64,000 nucleotides of DNA from Desulfuromonadaceae bacterium (GTDB lineage Bacteria; Desulfobacterota; Desulfuromonadia; Geobacterales; Pseudopelobacteraceae). Shown piece after piece: positions 49,696-59,042 of the stretch (its first letter is position 1; every line of letters starts with the position of its first letter). A program made the position numbers and the translations under genes. The notes under the pieces are model-generated. The model had not been told where the DNA came from. It was given only the letters and a program-made list of their open reading frames with translations, and made no database searches. The DNA is taken from assembly GCA_028681335.1 (NCBI GenBank), contig JAQUIT010000007.1:85990-149989 (forward strand), given 5' to 3'.

Positions 49696-49893
49696 GCGGT
49701 TATACTGTATACTTTTTATCTTGACGAAAGATAAGCGTATGCGTAGAATCCGGTTCTACTCGAGCCCCTGGCGAGTTTTTTGGTCTAACGTGCCGGTATG
49801 ATTGCAGACTGTCTTTCGGGATAGGTGGTTCATAAATTCCTTGTCAACACAGGTTTCTGCCTGTAAACACAAAAAACAAACAGGAGGTAGTAA

Positions 49894-51492
49894 ATGTCGG
49901 ATTACGGAACTCTTCAAGACCGCGTACAATGCAAGTCCCTTTTGAGTAAGGTGATGACACCAGAACAGACGATTGACTTCTTCAAGAACGGCATGAACCT
50001 TGGCTGGTCAGGCTTTACCCCGGCCGGTTACCCAAAAGTGGTACCGATCGCCCTCGCTGAGCACGTTGAGAAAAACAACCTGCAGGGTAAACTCAAATTC
50101 AATCTCTTTATTGGTGCATCTGTTGGTGCCGAGACCGAAAACCGCTGGGCACAGAACGACATGATCGACCGCCGCTGGCCATATCAGACCGGTAAGGACA
50201 TCGCTGCCGGTATCAACCAGGGGCGTATCCGTATGGGCGACAAGCATCTTTCCCTGTTCGCTCAGGATCTGGGCTACGGCTTCTATACAAAGGACACCGA
50301 GACCGGCAAGCTTGATCTCGCAATTATCGAAGTTTCCGAGATTCTGGAAGACGGCAGCCTGGTTCCAACATCTTCCTGCGGCGTTATTCCTGAGATCCTG
50401 ATGATCTGCGACCGGATCATCATTGAGGTTAACACCGGACAGCCATCCTTCAAAGGTATCCACGATCTGTTGACTCCGGCTATTCCGCCGAATCGCCAGC
50501 CGTTTAACATTGTTACCGCCGGCTCCCGTATCGGCTCCACCTCGATCCCTTGCGATCCAAGCAAGGTTATCGCTGTTGTTGAGTCTAAACTCCGTGACCA
50601 GGGTCGCGCCTTTGCCGAGCAGGATGATACCTCCGAAGCGATTGCAGGCCATATCATCGAATTCTTTAGCCAGGAAGTAAAGGCCGGCCGCCTGCCGAAG
50701 AACCTGCTGCCGATTCAGTCAGGTGTAGGTTCCATCGCCAACGCCGTTATCGGTGGGTTGGCTAAAGGACCGTTCAGCAATCTATCCGTCTATACCGAAG
50801 TTCTGCAGGACACAATGCTTGACCTGTTCGACTCCGGTAAGCTGGACCACGCATCTTCATGTTCGCTCTCTCTCTCTGCAGAGCCGGGTTTCCCGAAATT
50901 TTTTGCAAACATGGACAAGTATTTTGACAAGATTACCCTGCGTCCACTCTCGATCTCCAATGCACCGGAGCCGATCCGCCGTCTGGGGTGTATCGCCATG
51001 AATACACCGGTAGAGATTGATATCTATGCCCACGCCAACTCCACTCTGGTTGGTGGTACCCGTATGATCAACGGTCTGGGTGGTTCAGGTGACTTCCTGC
51101 GTAACGGCTTTTTAAAGATGATGCACACTCCGTCGAGCCGTCCTTCCAAGACTGATCCGACCGGTATCTCCTGCGTCGTACCACACTGCTCACACATCGA
51201 CCACACCGAGCATGACCTCGACTGCGTTATCACTGAGCAGGGTCTGGCCGACTTGCGCGGAGTGGCACCGAAGGAGCGTGCCCGTCTGATTATCCAGAAG
51301 TGTGCACACCCTGATTACAAAGAACAATTGACAGAATACCTTAATATTGCTGAAGCTGACTGCCTCAAGCGTAAGGTTGGGCACGAGCCGCAGATGTGGG
51401 ATCGCGCCTTCAAGATGCACCTCAACCTCGAGAAGAACGGCACGATGAAGCTGAAAAACTGGGATGTAAAAGTCGATCTCTGCGAAGGCTAG
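49894..51492 (+). CDS. Acetyl-CoA hydrolase/transferase family (succinyl-CoA:acetate CoA-transferase-like)
   Basis: NLGWSGFTPAGYPKVVPIALAEHVE; SGVGSIANAVIGGL; MINGLGGSGDFLRNGFLKMMHTPS. Confidence 0.9.
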   Translation: MSDYGTLQDRVQCKSLLSKVMTPEQTIDFFKNGMNLGWSGFTPAGYPKVVPIALAEHVEKNNLQGKLKFNLFIGASVGAETENRWAQNDMIDRRWPYQTGKDIAAGINQGRIRMGDKHLSLFAQDLGYGFYTKDTETGKLDLAIIEVSEILEDGSLVPTSSCGVIPEILMICDRIIIEVNTGQPSFKGIHDLLTPAIPPNRQPFNIVTAGSRIGSTSIPCDPSKVIAVVESKLRDQGRAFAEQDDTSEAIAGHIIEFFSQEVKAGRLPKNLLPIQSGVGSIANAVIGGLAKGPFSNLSVYTEVLQDTMLDLFDSGKLDHASSCSLSLSAEPGFPKFFANMDKYFDKITLRPLSISNAPEPIRRLGCIAMNTPVEIDIYAHANSTLVGGTRMINGLGGSGDFLRNGFLKMMHTPSSRPSKTDPTGISCVVPHCSHIDHTEHDLDCVITEQGLADLRGVAPKERARLIIQKCAHPDYKEQLTEYLNIAEADCLKRKVGHEPQMWDRAFKMHLNLEKNGTMKLKNWDVKVDLCEG

Positions 51493-51516
51493 AAGACTTT
51501 GTAACTGAGGCATCAA

Positions 51517-51550
51517 TAAACCCCGCCGGGCAACCGGCGGGGTTTATTAT
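51517..51550 (+). terminator. Intrinsic terminator
   Basis: taaaccccgccgggcaaccggcggggtttattat. Confidence 0.85.
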
Positions 51551-51656
51551 TTGATAACATGATATTCATGCTTGAACTTGCCTCGTGGTTATGGTTTAAA
51601 TGGCTTAATTGCGCGTGACAGTTATTGGATGATATCCCTTTTACAGGTTGGCACAG

Positions 51657-52358
51657 ATGTCTCAAAACATAAGCGGTTTTAAAGGTGCGGTGGCCGGTCT
51701 CTCTTTGACTGATGTCATTCAGCTTAAAGGGCACAATAAATATACCGGGGCTATTTCTGTAGAATACGGAGAGAGTAACGGTGTAATTTATTTCGTTGAT
51801 GGTGAAATAATTCACGCCGAACAGGGTGATGAAATCGGCGAACAGGCCATCTATGAGATTATCAAGTGGCCGGGCGGTACATTTAATATCCACCCGGAGA
51901 TGACTTCCAACGTATGTACTATCCATTATCGCACCGATTTTCTGCTTCTTGAAGCACTGCGGCGGCTAGATGAAGAAAGTGCCGGTGCTACGGCACATAA
52001 ATCAGCCGCTCCCTCTGTTACACCCCGCCGCACTATGAGCAAAATTGCTGCCCGTCTGCAGGAAATAAATAATATTACCTATGCCGTTTTGCTTGACAAG
52101 CAGGGGGCGCCAGTTCAGGACTCCAGTATTGAAGCGGTAGCGCTGGCCGCGAAAGGTGTTTTCCTGGCCACAACCGGCAGCAGTATCGGTGAGCTCATGG
52201 GGTTGGGTGAAGTTAAAGCAGCAGTTGTCCATACAACAAACTACAACCTGTTATTGTACGATTCCAAACAGCACTATTTGAGTATTGCGGTCAAGCCGGA
52301 CTGCAACCTGGAAAGCGTTGAAGCCGAGATCAAGTCTGCATTTGCACAGACCAAGTAG
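51657..52358 (+). CDS. DUF4388 (PATAN-like) plus roadblock/LC7-like protein
   Basis: GAVAGLSLTDVIQLKGHNKYTGAISVEYGESNGVIYFVDGEIIHAEQGDEIGEQAIYEIIKWPGGTFNI. Confidence 0.75.
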   Translation: MSQNISGFKGAVAGLSLTDVIQLKGHNKYTGAISVEYGESNGVIYFVDGEIIHAEQGDEIGEQAIYEIIKWPGGTFNIHPEMTSNVCTIHYRTDFLLLEALRRLDEESAGATAHKSAAPSVTPRRTMSKIAARLQEINNITYAVLLDKQGAPVQDSSIEAVALAAKGVFLATTGSSIGELMGLGEVKAAVVHTTNYNLLLYDSKQHYLSIAVKPDCNLESVEAEIKSAFAQTK

Positions 52359-52370
52359 GGGAGTTGTTTC

Positions 52371-53057
52371 ATGAAGGACATTCTGCAGCACATAAACAGC
52401 GTTGATGGCGTGCTTGGCAGTGCACTCTGCAGCAATAACGGAGAGGTGATTGCCCATGCCTTCCCCCCGCTCATCGATGCAGATTCAATAAAGAAAGTGG
52501 CTTCACTGACAGTGGAGTGCTTACATGGTCTGCAGGTGTCTCAAACACTGGAGTTGCTTGATTGGCGCTACTCAAACGGTCGCATCCTCGTCAAGGCTTT
52601 TCCGGAAGCAATGCTCTACCTGTTATGCTCCAACAATATTAATATTCAGGTGCTGTCGATAACGCTTAATCTTGCAGTAAAAAAACTGAAAGAAAAACTT
52701 ATAAGTGATCAACCTGCCGCATCAGGGCTGCCGGAAGCTGAAGAGCCGGTGTCAGACGAGAGTCTGTTGCGTATGAGTATCAGTCATCTGGCTGATAAGC
52801 AGGCCAGTGCAAGCTTTGATTCCCTTGGAATGGTTGCTGTCAGTCAGCCGACCTCTCACTATATCTCGGATTTTTACAAGACCCCCTTCAAGAAGCTCAC
52901 TCTGACAAATGTTGCTGCTGGTACAAGCGGCACGTTTCCGGTCATGGTTATGAAAGATATGGATATGCAGTATAACGGCACCGTCGTTGTCGGCCCCGGC
53001 ATTGAGAAAAAGCTCAAGGTAAGTGAAGGGGACAAGGTGGAAGTCAAGATCGCCTGA
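52371..53057 (+). CDS. Roadblock/LC7-like protein
   Basis: MKDILQHINSVDGVLGSALCSNNGEVIAHAFPPLIDADSIKKVASL. Confidence 0.65.
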   Translation: MKDILQHINSVDGVLGSALCSNNGEVIAHAFPPLIDADSIKKVASLTVECLHGLQVSQTLELLDWRYSNGRILVKAFPEAMLYLLCSNNINIQVLSITLNLAVKKLKEKLISDQPAASGLPEAEEPVSDESLLRMSISHLADKQASASFDSLGMVAVSQPTSHYISDFYKTPFKKLTLTNVAAGTSGTFPVMVMKDMDMQYNGTVVVGPGIEKKLKVSEGDKVEVKIA

Positions 53058-53104
53058 TATACATTTATATCTGCAGAAGCTGCTCAGGCGGGGAATAAGG
53101 TGAC

Positions 53105-54010
53105 TTATTCCCCGCTTTTCGTATGGGCTTTCGGGTGTGCCTTGTCATAGACCTCCATCAGGCGGTCTATGCTGACGTGGGTGTATTTTTGGGTTGTGGA
53201 GAGTGAAGCATGACCGAGCAGCTCCTGGATGGCTCGCAGATCAGCTCCCCCTTCGAGCATGTGGGTGGCGAAGGTATGACGGAGGGTGTGTGGTGAAATA
53301 CGTTTAAAGGCGGCAATCTGCATTACATGGGTGTCGATGATGCGTGCCACGCTGCGGCGGTTGATGCGTTCGCCGCGTGTGTTGAGAAAAACAGCCCCTT
53401 TTCCGGTCTTATTTTCCCGCTGGTCAAGATACTCCTGCAGCGCAGCCTGAGCACGACAGCCAACCGGGACAATTCGCTCTTTCCCGCCTTTTCCGGTAAC
53501 TCGTACCATACCGCACGTGAGATCAAGTTCCGTGAAATCAAGAGCGGTCAACTCTGAGACACGGAGGCCGCTGGAATAGAGCAATTCCAGAATGGCGCGA
53601 TCTCGCAGGGCGTATTTATCGCTATTATCCGTGGATTCCATCAGGGTTGTGGCCTGATCGATGTCCAGATGGAATGGTAAGCGTTGCTCTTTCTTTGGTG
53701 TAGCGATCAGCTCGGCAGGATTTTTTGCGATGAAGCCGCGTCGCAGCAGGAAACGGAAAAACGAGCGTATCGCAGCCAGCTTGCGCCCGATAGAGCTTTT
53801 TTTCGTGTCCTTTGACAACCCTGCCAGATAGCGTCTGAGGAACAGGTGGTCAATGTCGTGAGCTGATACCGCTTCACCCTTGTCATGCAGGGCGAACGTA
53901 AGCATCTGTGAAAGGTCACTGCGATAGGCCGCAAGAGTGTGTGGCGAAGCATTACGCTCGGTTTGAAGATAGGCGATGAATTGCTGAATATGCTGATCTA
54001 GAAACGTCAT
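53105..54010 (-). CDS. Tyrosine recombinase XerC/XerD-like
   Basis: [57 protein letters not shown]. Confidence 0.95.
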   Translation of the reverse strand: MTFLDQHIQQFIAYLQTERNASPHTLAAYRSDLSQMLTFALHDKGEAVSAHDIDHLFLRRYLAGLSKDTKKSSIGRKLAAIRSFFRFLLRRGFIAKNPAELIATPKKEQRLPFHLDIDQATTLMESTDNSDKYALRDRAILELLYSSGLRVSELTALDFTELDLTCGMVRVTGKGGKERIVPVGCRAQAALQEYLDQRENKTGKGAVFLNTRGERINRRSVARIIDTHVMQIAAFKRISPHTLRHTFATHMLEGGADLRAIQELLGHASLSTTQKYTHVSIDRLMEVYDKAHPKAHTKSGE

Positions 54011-54016
54011 ACTGTT

Positions 54017-54430
54017 CTATTCAAAGTCAGGCAGCCCACTCATAAGTTTCCACTTTTTGCTACTTTCAGTGTAGACCCACGCCTGACGGTAGGAAACTGT
54101 TTTAACTCTGTTTGATGGGAGCAGGTAATAATCAAATTCTGCAACAGCATCACCGGTTTTTTTCTCTGGAACATACCTAGCGGAGAGAATGCGGAAATCA
54201 GTAAAGGAAAGCCCCCGTTTTTTGAGGGATTCTGCCTGTTTGAGGTACTCATCCCGCAGTTCAGGATCGATGTAGGTCATGCCGGCGCTTTCAATCTCAT
54301 GCCAGCGCAGCATCCGGTTATAGGCCTTTACGCTCCGATCAAATTCCTCGCTCAAGCTGGTCTGAGTCGCGCAGGCGGCCAGCATAAGGCAGACAATACA
54401 CAAAAATCCATTTATCAACCTTGTCATCAC
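54017..54430 (-). CDS. Hypothetical lipoprotein
   Basis: Lipobox IVCLMLAACATQ. Confidence 0.65.
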   Translation of the reverse strand: MMTRLINGFLCIVCLMLAACATQTSLSEEFDRSVKAYNRMLRWHEIESAGMTYIDPELRDEYLKQAESLKKRGLSFTDFRILSARYVPEKKTGDAVAEFDYYLLPSNRVKTVSYRQAWVYTESSKKWKLMSGLPDFE

Positions 54431-56268
54431 CGTCTCCCTTTTTCGCAGATCTTTATATGTTCGATCAGCTCAACCGCCAACTCGTGCTTACCAAATGGTG
54501 GGATCAGGTAATAGCCGCCCACAAAATTGAACGTAGCGTCGATAAACTCCTTGGCGATCGCCAGGCCCTCTCTGGCTCCCGCCTCCTTTTCAAGCCCCTT
54601 CATACGGGCCCTGACAGCGTCAGGCACCGTTATTCCCGGTACCTCGTTGTTCAGGTATTCTGCATTGCGTTCACTTACCAGCGGCATGATTCCGGGGAGA
54701 AACGGCACGGTGCAGTCACGGATTGCCGCGAGTGCGGCAAAGAGAATCTCCGGATCATATATCGGCTGGCTCTGCGTGAAGCTGGCACCGCCGGCAACTT
54801 TTTTGCGCAGTCGTGCCGCCTGCACATTCATGTTGCCGGTATTTGGGTTGAAGGCTGCACCGATTGTGAAACCGGTCCCGGTACCTATAGGATTGCCGAT
54901 CGCATTAACACCACTGTTCAGGTCGTGGAGAAGTTTTATCAGTGTCAGCGAGTGCAGGTCAAACACCGATGTGGCACCGGCATGATCACCCATCGTCGCG
55001 GGATCACCGGTTACCGCCAGGATTGAACGGATGCCGAGAAGGCTGGCACCCATCAGGTCTGACTGCATGCCGATAAGGTTGCGGTCACGCCCGGTGACAT
55101 GAACGATTACCTCAATTCCGACCTCGCGCTGGATGGTGCTCCCCAGGGCTATATTACCCATTCGTGGACGAGCCAGTGGGTTCTCGGCAAGGTTTATAGC
55201 ATCGGCCCCGGCTTCTTTTAAGTGTTTGCAGCCGGCGATAATTTTACTGCAGTTCAGCCCCTTGGGCGGGTCAAGTTCGACGGTAATGACCTTGCGGCTT
55301 CCCCAGCAGTCGAGAAAAGAGGATCGCTTAGGTGTAGACGGTGCCGGTTCAGAAAAGGATACGACCGGTGCTTTGTCTCTTGTAGCCGGTTGGCAGCCGG
55401 AGAGTGCCCGGCTCAGCAACGCAATATGGTCCGGGGTTGTACCGCAGCAGCCGCCAACAAGATTAGCTCCGGCAGCAACCATTTCCCGTGCCATTGCGGC
55501 GAAATAATCAGGGGTGGCGCGGTAGATGTAACGGCCATCAAGATACTCAGGGAAGCCGCTGTTGGCGTAGGCACTGATCGGCTTATCGGTAAGCGTTGCT
55601 ATGCGTTTGACGACCTTGAGCAGCTCCAGTGGTCCGGCACCGCAGTTGGCACCGATCATGTCTGCGCATGAATCTTCCATCCCACGGCAGAAGCTCTCAA
55701 CCGAGCTACCGTCACCACAACGCCCACCTTCAAGAAAAGCCATAGAGGCGCTTACCGGTAGGCCGGTTTCCCGTGCAACCTTTACAGCCAGCTGCAACTG
55801 TTCGAGAGAAGAGAAGGTTTCCAATAGCAGGAAGTCAACACCACCATCAGCGAGCGCCAGGCATTGAAGTCGAAAGGCCTCCTCCATCTGTGTGGTGCTG
55901 AGTTCGCGTTGTTCCCCTTTGGCCGCAATCAACGGCCCGATAGAGCCGGCTATGAGGGCTTTCCCGGCGGCAGCCTTGCAGGCAATGGCGGCACCGGCCA
56001 GGTTGATCTCGGCTACCTTATGTCCCAGTCCGATTGCTGCAAGTTTAGTGGTATTTGCGCCGAACGTATTGGTCTCAATTACCTGGGCACCGGCGGCAAT
56101 ATATTCGCCTGCGAGCTCTGCAACGAGATTGGGCCGGATCAGGTTCAGATGCTCGAAATTACTGTCGAGACTGACACCTTTTGTGTAGAGCATGGTGCCG
56201 ATGGCGCCATCTCCGACGAGGACTTCATTGCGTAACCGCTTTATGATACTGGTTTTGTTTTCCTTCAT
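54427..56268 (-). CDS. Bifunctional homocysteine S-methyltransferase/methylenetetrahydrofolate reductase
   Basis: VGDGAIGTMLYTKGVSLDSNFEHLNL...LVGGCCGTTPDHI; C-terminal MTHFR-like region (ILAVTGDP; ASFTQSQPIYDPE). Confidence 0.92.
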   Translation of the reverse strand: MKENKTSIIKRLRNEVLVGDGAIGTMLYTKGVSLDSNFEHLNLIRPNLVAELAGEYIAAGAQVIETNTFGANTTKLAAIGLGHKVAEINLAGAAIACKAAAGKALIAGSIGPLIAAKGEQRELSTTQMEEAFRLQCLALADGGVDFLLLETFSSLEQLQLAVKVARETGLPVSASMAFLEGGRCGDGSSVESFCRGMEDSCADMIGANCGAGPLELLKVVKRIATLTDKPISAYANSGFPEYLDGRYIYRATPDYFAAMAREMVAAGANLVGGCCGTTPDHIALLSRALSGCQPATRDKAPVVSFSEPAPSTPKRSSFLDCWGSRKVITVELDPPKGLNCSKIIAGCKHLKEAGADAINLAENPLARPRMGNIALGSTIQREVGIEVIVHVTGRDRNLIGMQSDLMGASLLGIRSILAVTGDPATMGDHAGATSVFDLHSLTLIKLLHDLNSGVNAIGNPIGTGTGFTIGAAFNPNTGNMNVQAARLRKKVAGGASFTQSQPIYDPEILFAALAAIRDCTVPFLPGIMPLVSERNAEYLNNEVPGITVPDAVRARMKGLEKEAGAREGLAIAKEFIDATFNFVGGYYLIPPFGKHELAVELIEHIKICEKGRR

Positions 56269-56350
56269 ACATTTCCTATCTGCTGTTGCCCGAATGGTTC
56301 AGTTGAGGTATAAAGGGCAATCGTACTATTTACTGAGGGGGTTTCTCGTG

Positions 56351-56965
56351 ATGCACACCCTTGTCCAATGGCTGCTGGACACAATTGGAGCCATGGGGTA
56401 TCCGGGGATACTGCTCCTGATGGCCATGGAAAGCTCAATCATTCCGGTTCCAAGCGAACTGGTCATGCCGCCGGCCGGTTATCTGGTCTATCAGGGCAAA
56501 ATGAACATGGCGATAGCGATTCTGTGCGGAACCGCGGGGAGCCTGATCGGTGCGTATGCCAATTACTATGCATCCCACTATCTCGGGCGTCCGCTGATAC
56601 TTAAATATGGCCGGTACGTACTGATTCCACCGGACAAGTTTGAGCGGGTGGAGCGCTTCTTTCTGCGCCATGGTGAGATATCGACCTTTATCGGCCGCCT
56701 CCTGCCGGTGATCCGCCATCTGATTTCAATTCCGGCCGGTGTGGCAGGGATGAATCACTTCAAGTTTGCCCTCTACACGCTGCTTGGCGCCGGTCTCTGG
56801 TGCACCATTCTAACTCTGATCGGTTATGCAATCGGTGAGAACGAGCAATTGATCATGCAGTATTCACATAAGGCTGTGCTCTGGGTGGTTCTGTTCAGCG
56901 CCGTTCTGGTAGCGGTCTATGTCTGGTGGCAACGCAACAACAGTAGTAAGGCCTCGCCACAATAA
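56351..56965 (+). CDS. DedA family membrane protein
   Basis: LLLMAMESSIIPVPSELVMPPAGYLVYQGKMN; FIGRLLPVIRHLISIPAGVAGM. Confidence 0.9.
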   Translation: MHTLVQWLLDTIGAMGYPGILLLMAMESSIIPVPSELVMPPAGYLVYQGKMNMAIAILCGTAGSLIGAYANYYASHYLGRPLILKYGRYVLIPPDKFERVERFFLRHGEISTFIGRLLPVIRHLISIPAGVAGMNHFKFALYTLLGAGLWCTILTLIGYAIGENEQLIMQYSHKAVLWVVLFSAVLVAVYVWWQRNNSSKASPQ

Positions 56966-57081
56966 AATCTGAATAAATGCATTAACTAAGTTATTTTCTG
57001 CCAGAAAAAGGAGCAGAAAACAACTTTTAACTTACTCAATCATGCAGTAACACAAAATGGACTGTTGGAAGAAGTAGATTT

Positions 57082-57894
57082 TTGGAGGTAGTACTAATGC
57101 AGATAAATCGTATCGGACGCATCCAGTATGTCGAAGTGGATTTCCCCGGGTCAGCGTGTTCGACACAAGGGTTCACGACCCGCCATGAAGGGGTTTCCCG
57201 TCCTCCTTACAACTCGCTTAACCTGGGAATGAATACACAGGACCAGCAGGCAAATGTAGAGGGGAACCGCAGCCTGCTCGCCCGTGCATTCGGCGTCAAC
57301 CAGGAGGCGTTGGTGACTCCTGTTCAGGTCCATGGCAGTGACATCCTGGTGATCAACGAACCAAATGATGATTTCAGCCATTTTCTCTCTGTTGAGGGTG
57401 ATGCCGTCATTACCAATCAGCCGAACGTTATAATCGGCGTCTGTGTCGCAGATTGTGCCCCGATCCTGCTCTGTGACCCGGATAAAAAGGTCATTGCCGT
57501 AGTTCATGCCGGTTGGAAAGGCACCGCATCCAAACTCGTTGCCAAAACAGTGGCCGGCATGTGCTCTGAATTCGGCTCTGATCCTGCCAGGCTTCAGGCT
57601 GCGATCGGTCCCTGCATTCAAAAATGCTGCTATGAAGTTGATGGACCTGTCAGGCAGGCGTTTTTACAGGGCGGTCTTGCCTGGGATTCATGTGCGGAGT
57701 TGACGAGTCCCGGCAAATGGCAGCTTGACCTGCCCGCCGCCAACAGGGAGCTGCTGCTGCTTGCCGGTCTTCCGGCTGCGGCGATCCAACTCTCGGACCT
57801 GTGTGTCTGCTGCCGCAGTGAACAATTCTTCTCGTATCGCAGGGATAAAGAAGAGTCGGGGCGTCAGATGGGCTTCATCATGCTAAAACCTTAA
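57082..57894 (+). CDS. pgeF: YfiH/peptidoglycan editing factor PgeF family (laccase-domain)
   Basis: GFTTRHEGVSRPPYNSLNLGMNTQDQ; VCVADCAPILLCDPDKKVIAVVHAGWKGTAS. Confidence 0.93.
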   Translation: MEVVLMQINRIGRIQYVEVDFPGSACSTQGFTTRHEGVSRPPYNSLNLGMNTQDQQANVEGNRSLLARAFGVNQEALVTPVQVHGSDILVINEPNDDFSHFLSVEGDAVITNQPNVIIGVCVADCAPILLCDPDKKVIAVVHAGWKGTASKLVAKTVAGMCSEFGSDPARLQAAIGPCIQKCCYEVDGPVRQAFLQGGLAWDSCAELTSPGKWQLDLPAANRELLLLAGLPAAAIQLSDLCVCCRSEQFFSYRRDKEESGRQMGFIMLKP

Positions 57895-57897
57895 ATG

Positions 57898-57968
57898 CAA
57901 TTTTGAATTTTGGATGTTGAATTCTAAATGATTTTAATTCAGAATTAGTAATTCAAAATTCAACATTG
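57898..57968. repeat. AT-rich inverted repeat (CAATTTTGAATTTTGGAT... / ...AATTCAAAATTCAACATTG)
   Basis: ~17-bp arms with two mismatches; motif shared with other intergenic sites (13606-13640, 15395-15425, 18395, 18566). Confidence 0.6.
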
Positions 57969-57986
57969 TTTGAGAGGGGGTATGTC

Positions 57987-59042
57987 GTGCTCGCAAAGGT
58001 TTTCAGCAGTGCCCTGATCGGTATAGATGCCATTCTGGTGGATGTAGAAGTTGATATTGCCCCTGGCCTCCCCGCCTTTGCTACCGTCGGTCTGCCGGAT
58101 GGCGCGGTCAAGGAGAGCAAGGATCGTGTCAAGGCGGCGCTGAAGAATTCCGGTTATGATTTCCCCCCGCGGCGCATCACCGCCAACCTGGCGCCGGCTG
58201 ATATCAAGAAGGAGGGGACCGCCTACGACCTGCCGATCTCGATCGGCATCCTCGCCGCCACTGGTGTTGTCAAGGGGCCGCGAGTGCACGACTACATCCT
58301 GCTGGGGGAGTTATCGCTGGATGGCGGGCTCAAGGCGATTCGAGGCGCGCTGTCGATGGCGGTAGCCGCCAAGCGTGCCGGTCTGGCCGGCCTGATCCTG
58401 CCGGCGGAAAACGCCCCCGAAGCGGCTGTTGTCGAGGGGATTGATATCATCGGCGCCACCTCTCTCTCCCAGGTGGTGGAGTTTCTGAGCGGCCGCGAGC
58501 TCATCGAGCCGTTCCGGGTTGATCTGCCGGGGCTATTTTCAAGTAACAGCGAATATGGTGAGGATTTCAGCGAGGTCAAGGGGCAGGAACATGCCAAGCG
58601 TGCCCTGGAAGTGGCCGCCAGTGGGGGGCATAACATCCTGATGATCGGCCCTCCAGGTTCGGGAAAAACCATGATTGCCCGCCGTATCCCGACAATCCTC
58701 CCCCAGATGTCCTTTGATGAAGCGATTGAAACCACCAAAATATTCAGTGTCAGCGGCATGCTGGAGAAAGAGCGGGCGCTGCTGGCGGTACGCCCCTTCA
58801 GGTCACCGCATCACACGATCTCCGATGTTGGTCTGATCGGCGGCGGCACAACTCCGAAGCCGGGTGAAGTCTCTCTTGCGCACAACGGTGTGCTGTTTCT
58901 GGATGAACTTCCCGAGTTCAAGAAAAACGTTCTCGAAGTCCTCAGGCAGCCGATTGAAGACGGCAAAGTCACCATCTCCCGCTCGCTCCTGTCACTGACC
59001 TATCCGGCCAGGGTCATGCTGGTGGCGGCGATGAACCCCTGG
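57987..59042 (+). pseudogene. comM: Mg-chelatase-like comM/yifB gene, truncated by an integrated element
   Basis: [61 protein letters not shown]...MLVAAMNP then abrupt loss of family similarity where MNPCPCG would be expected. Confidence 0.85.

Noticed and set aside
53105-54010. Tyrosine recombinase as integrase of a mobile element
   Set aside because: Looks like a housekeeping XerC/D-type protein in a conserved-looking neighbourhood with no att-like duplication seen.
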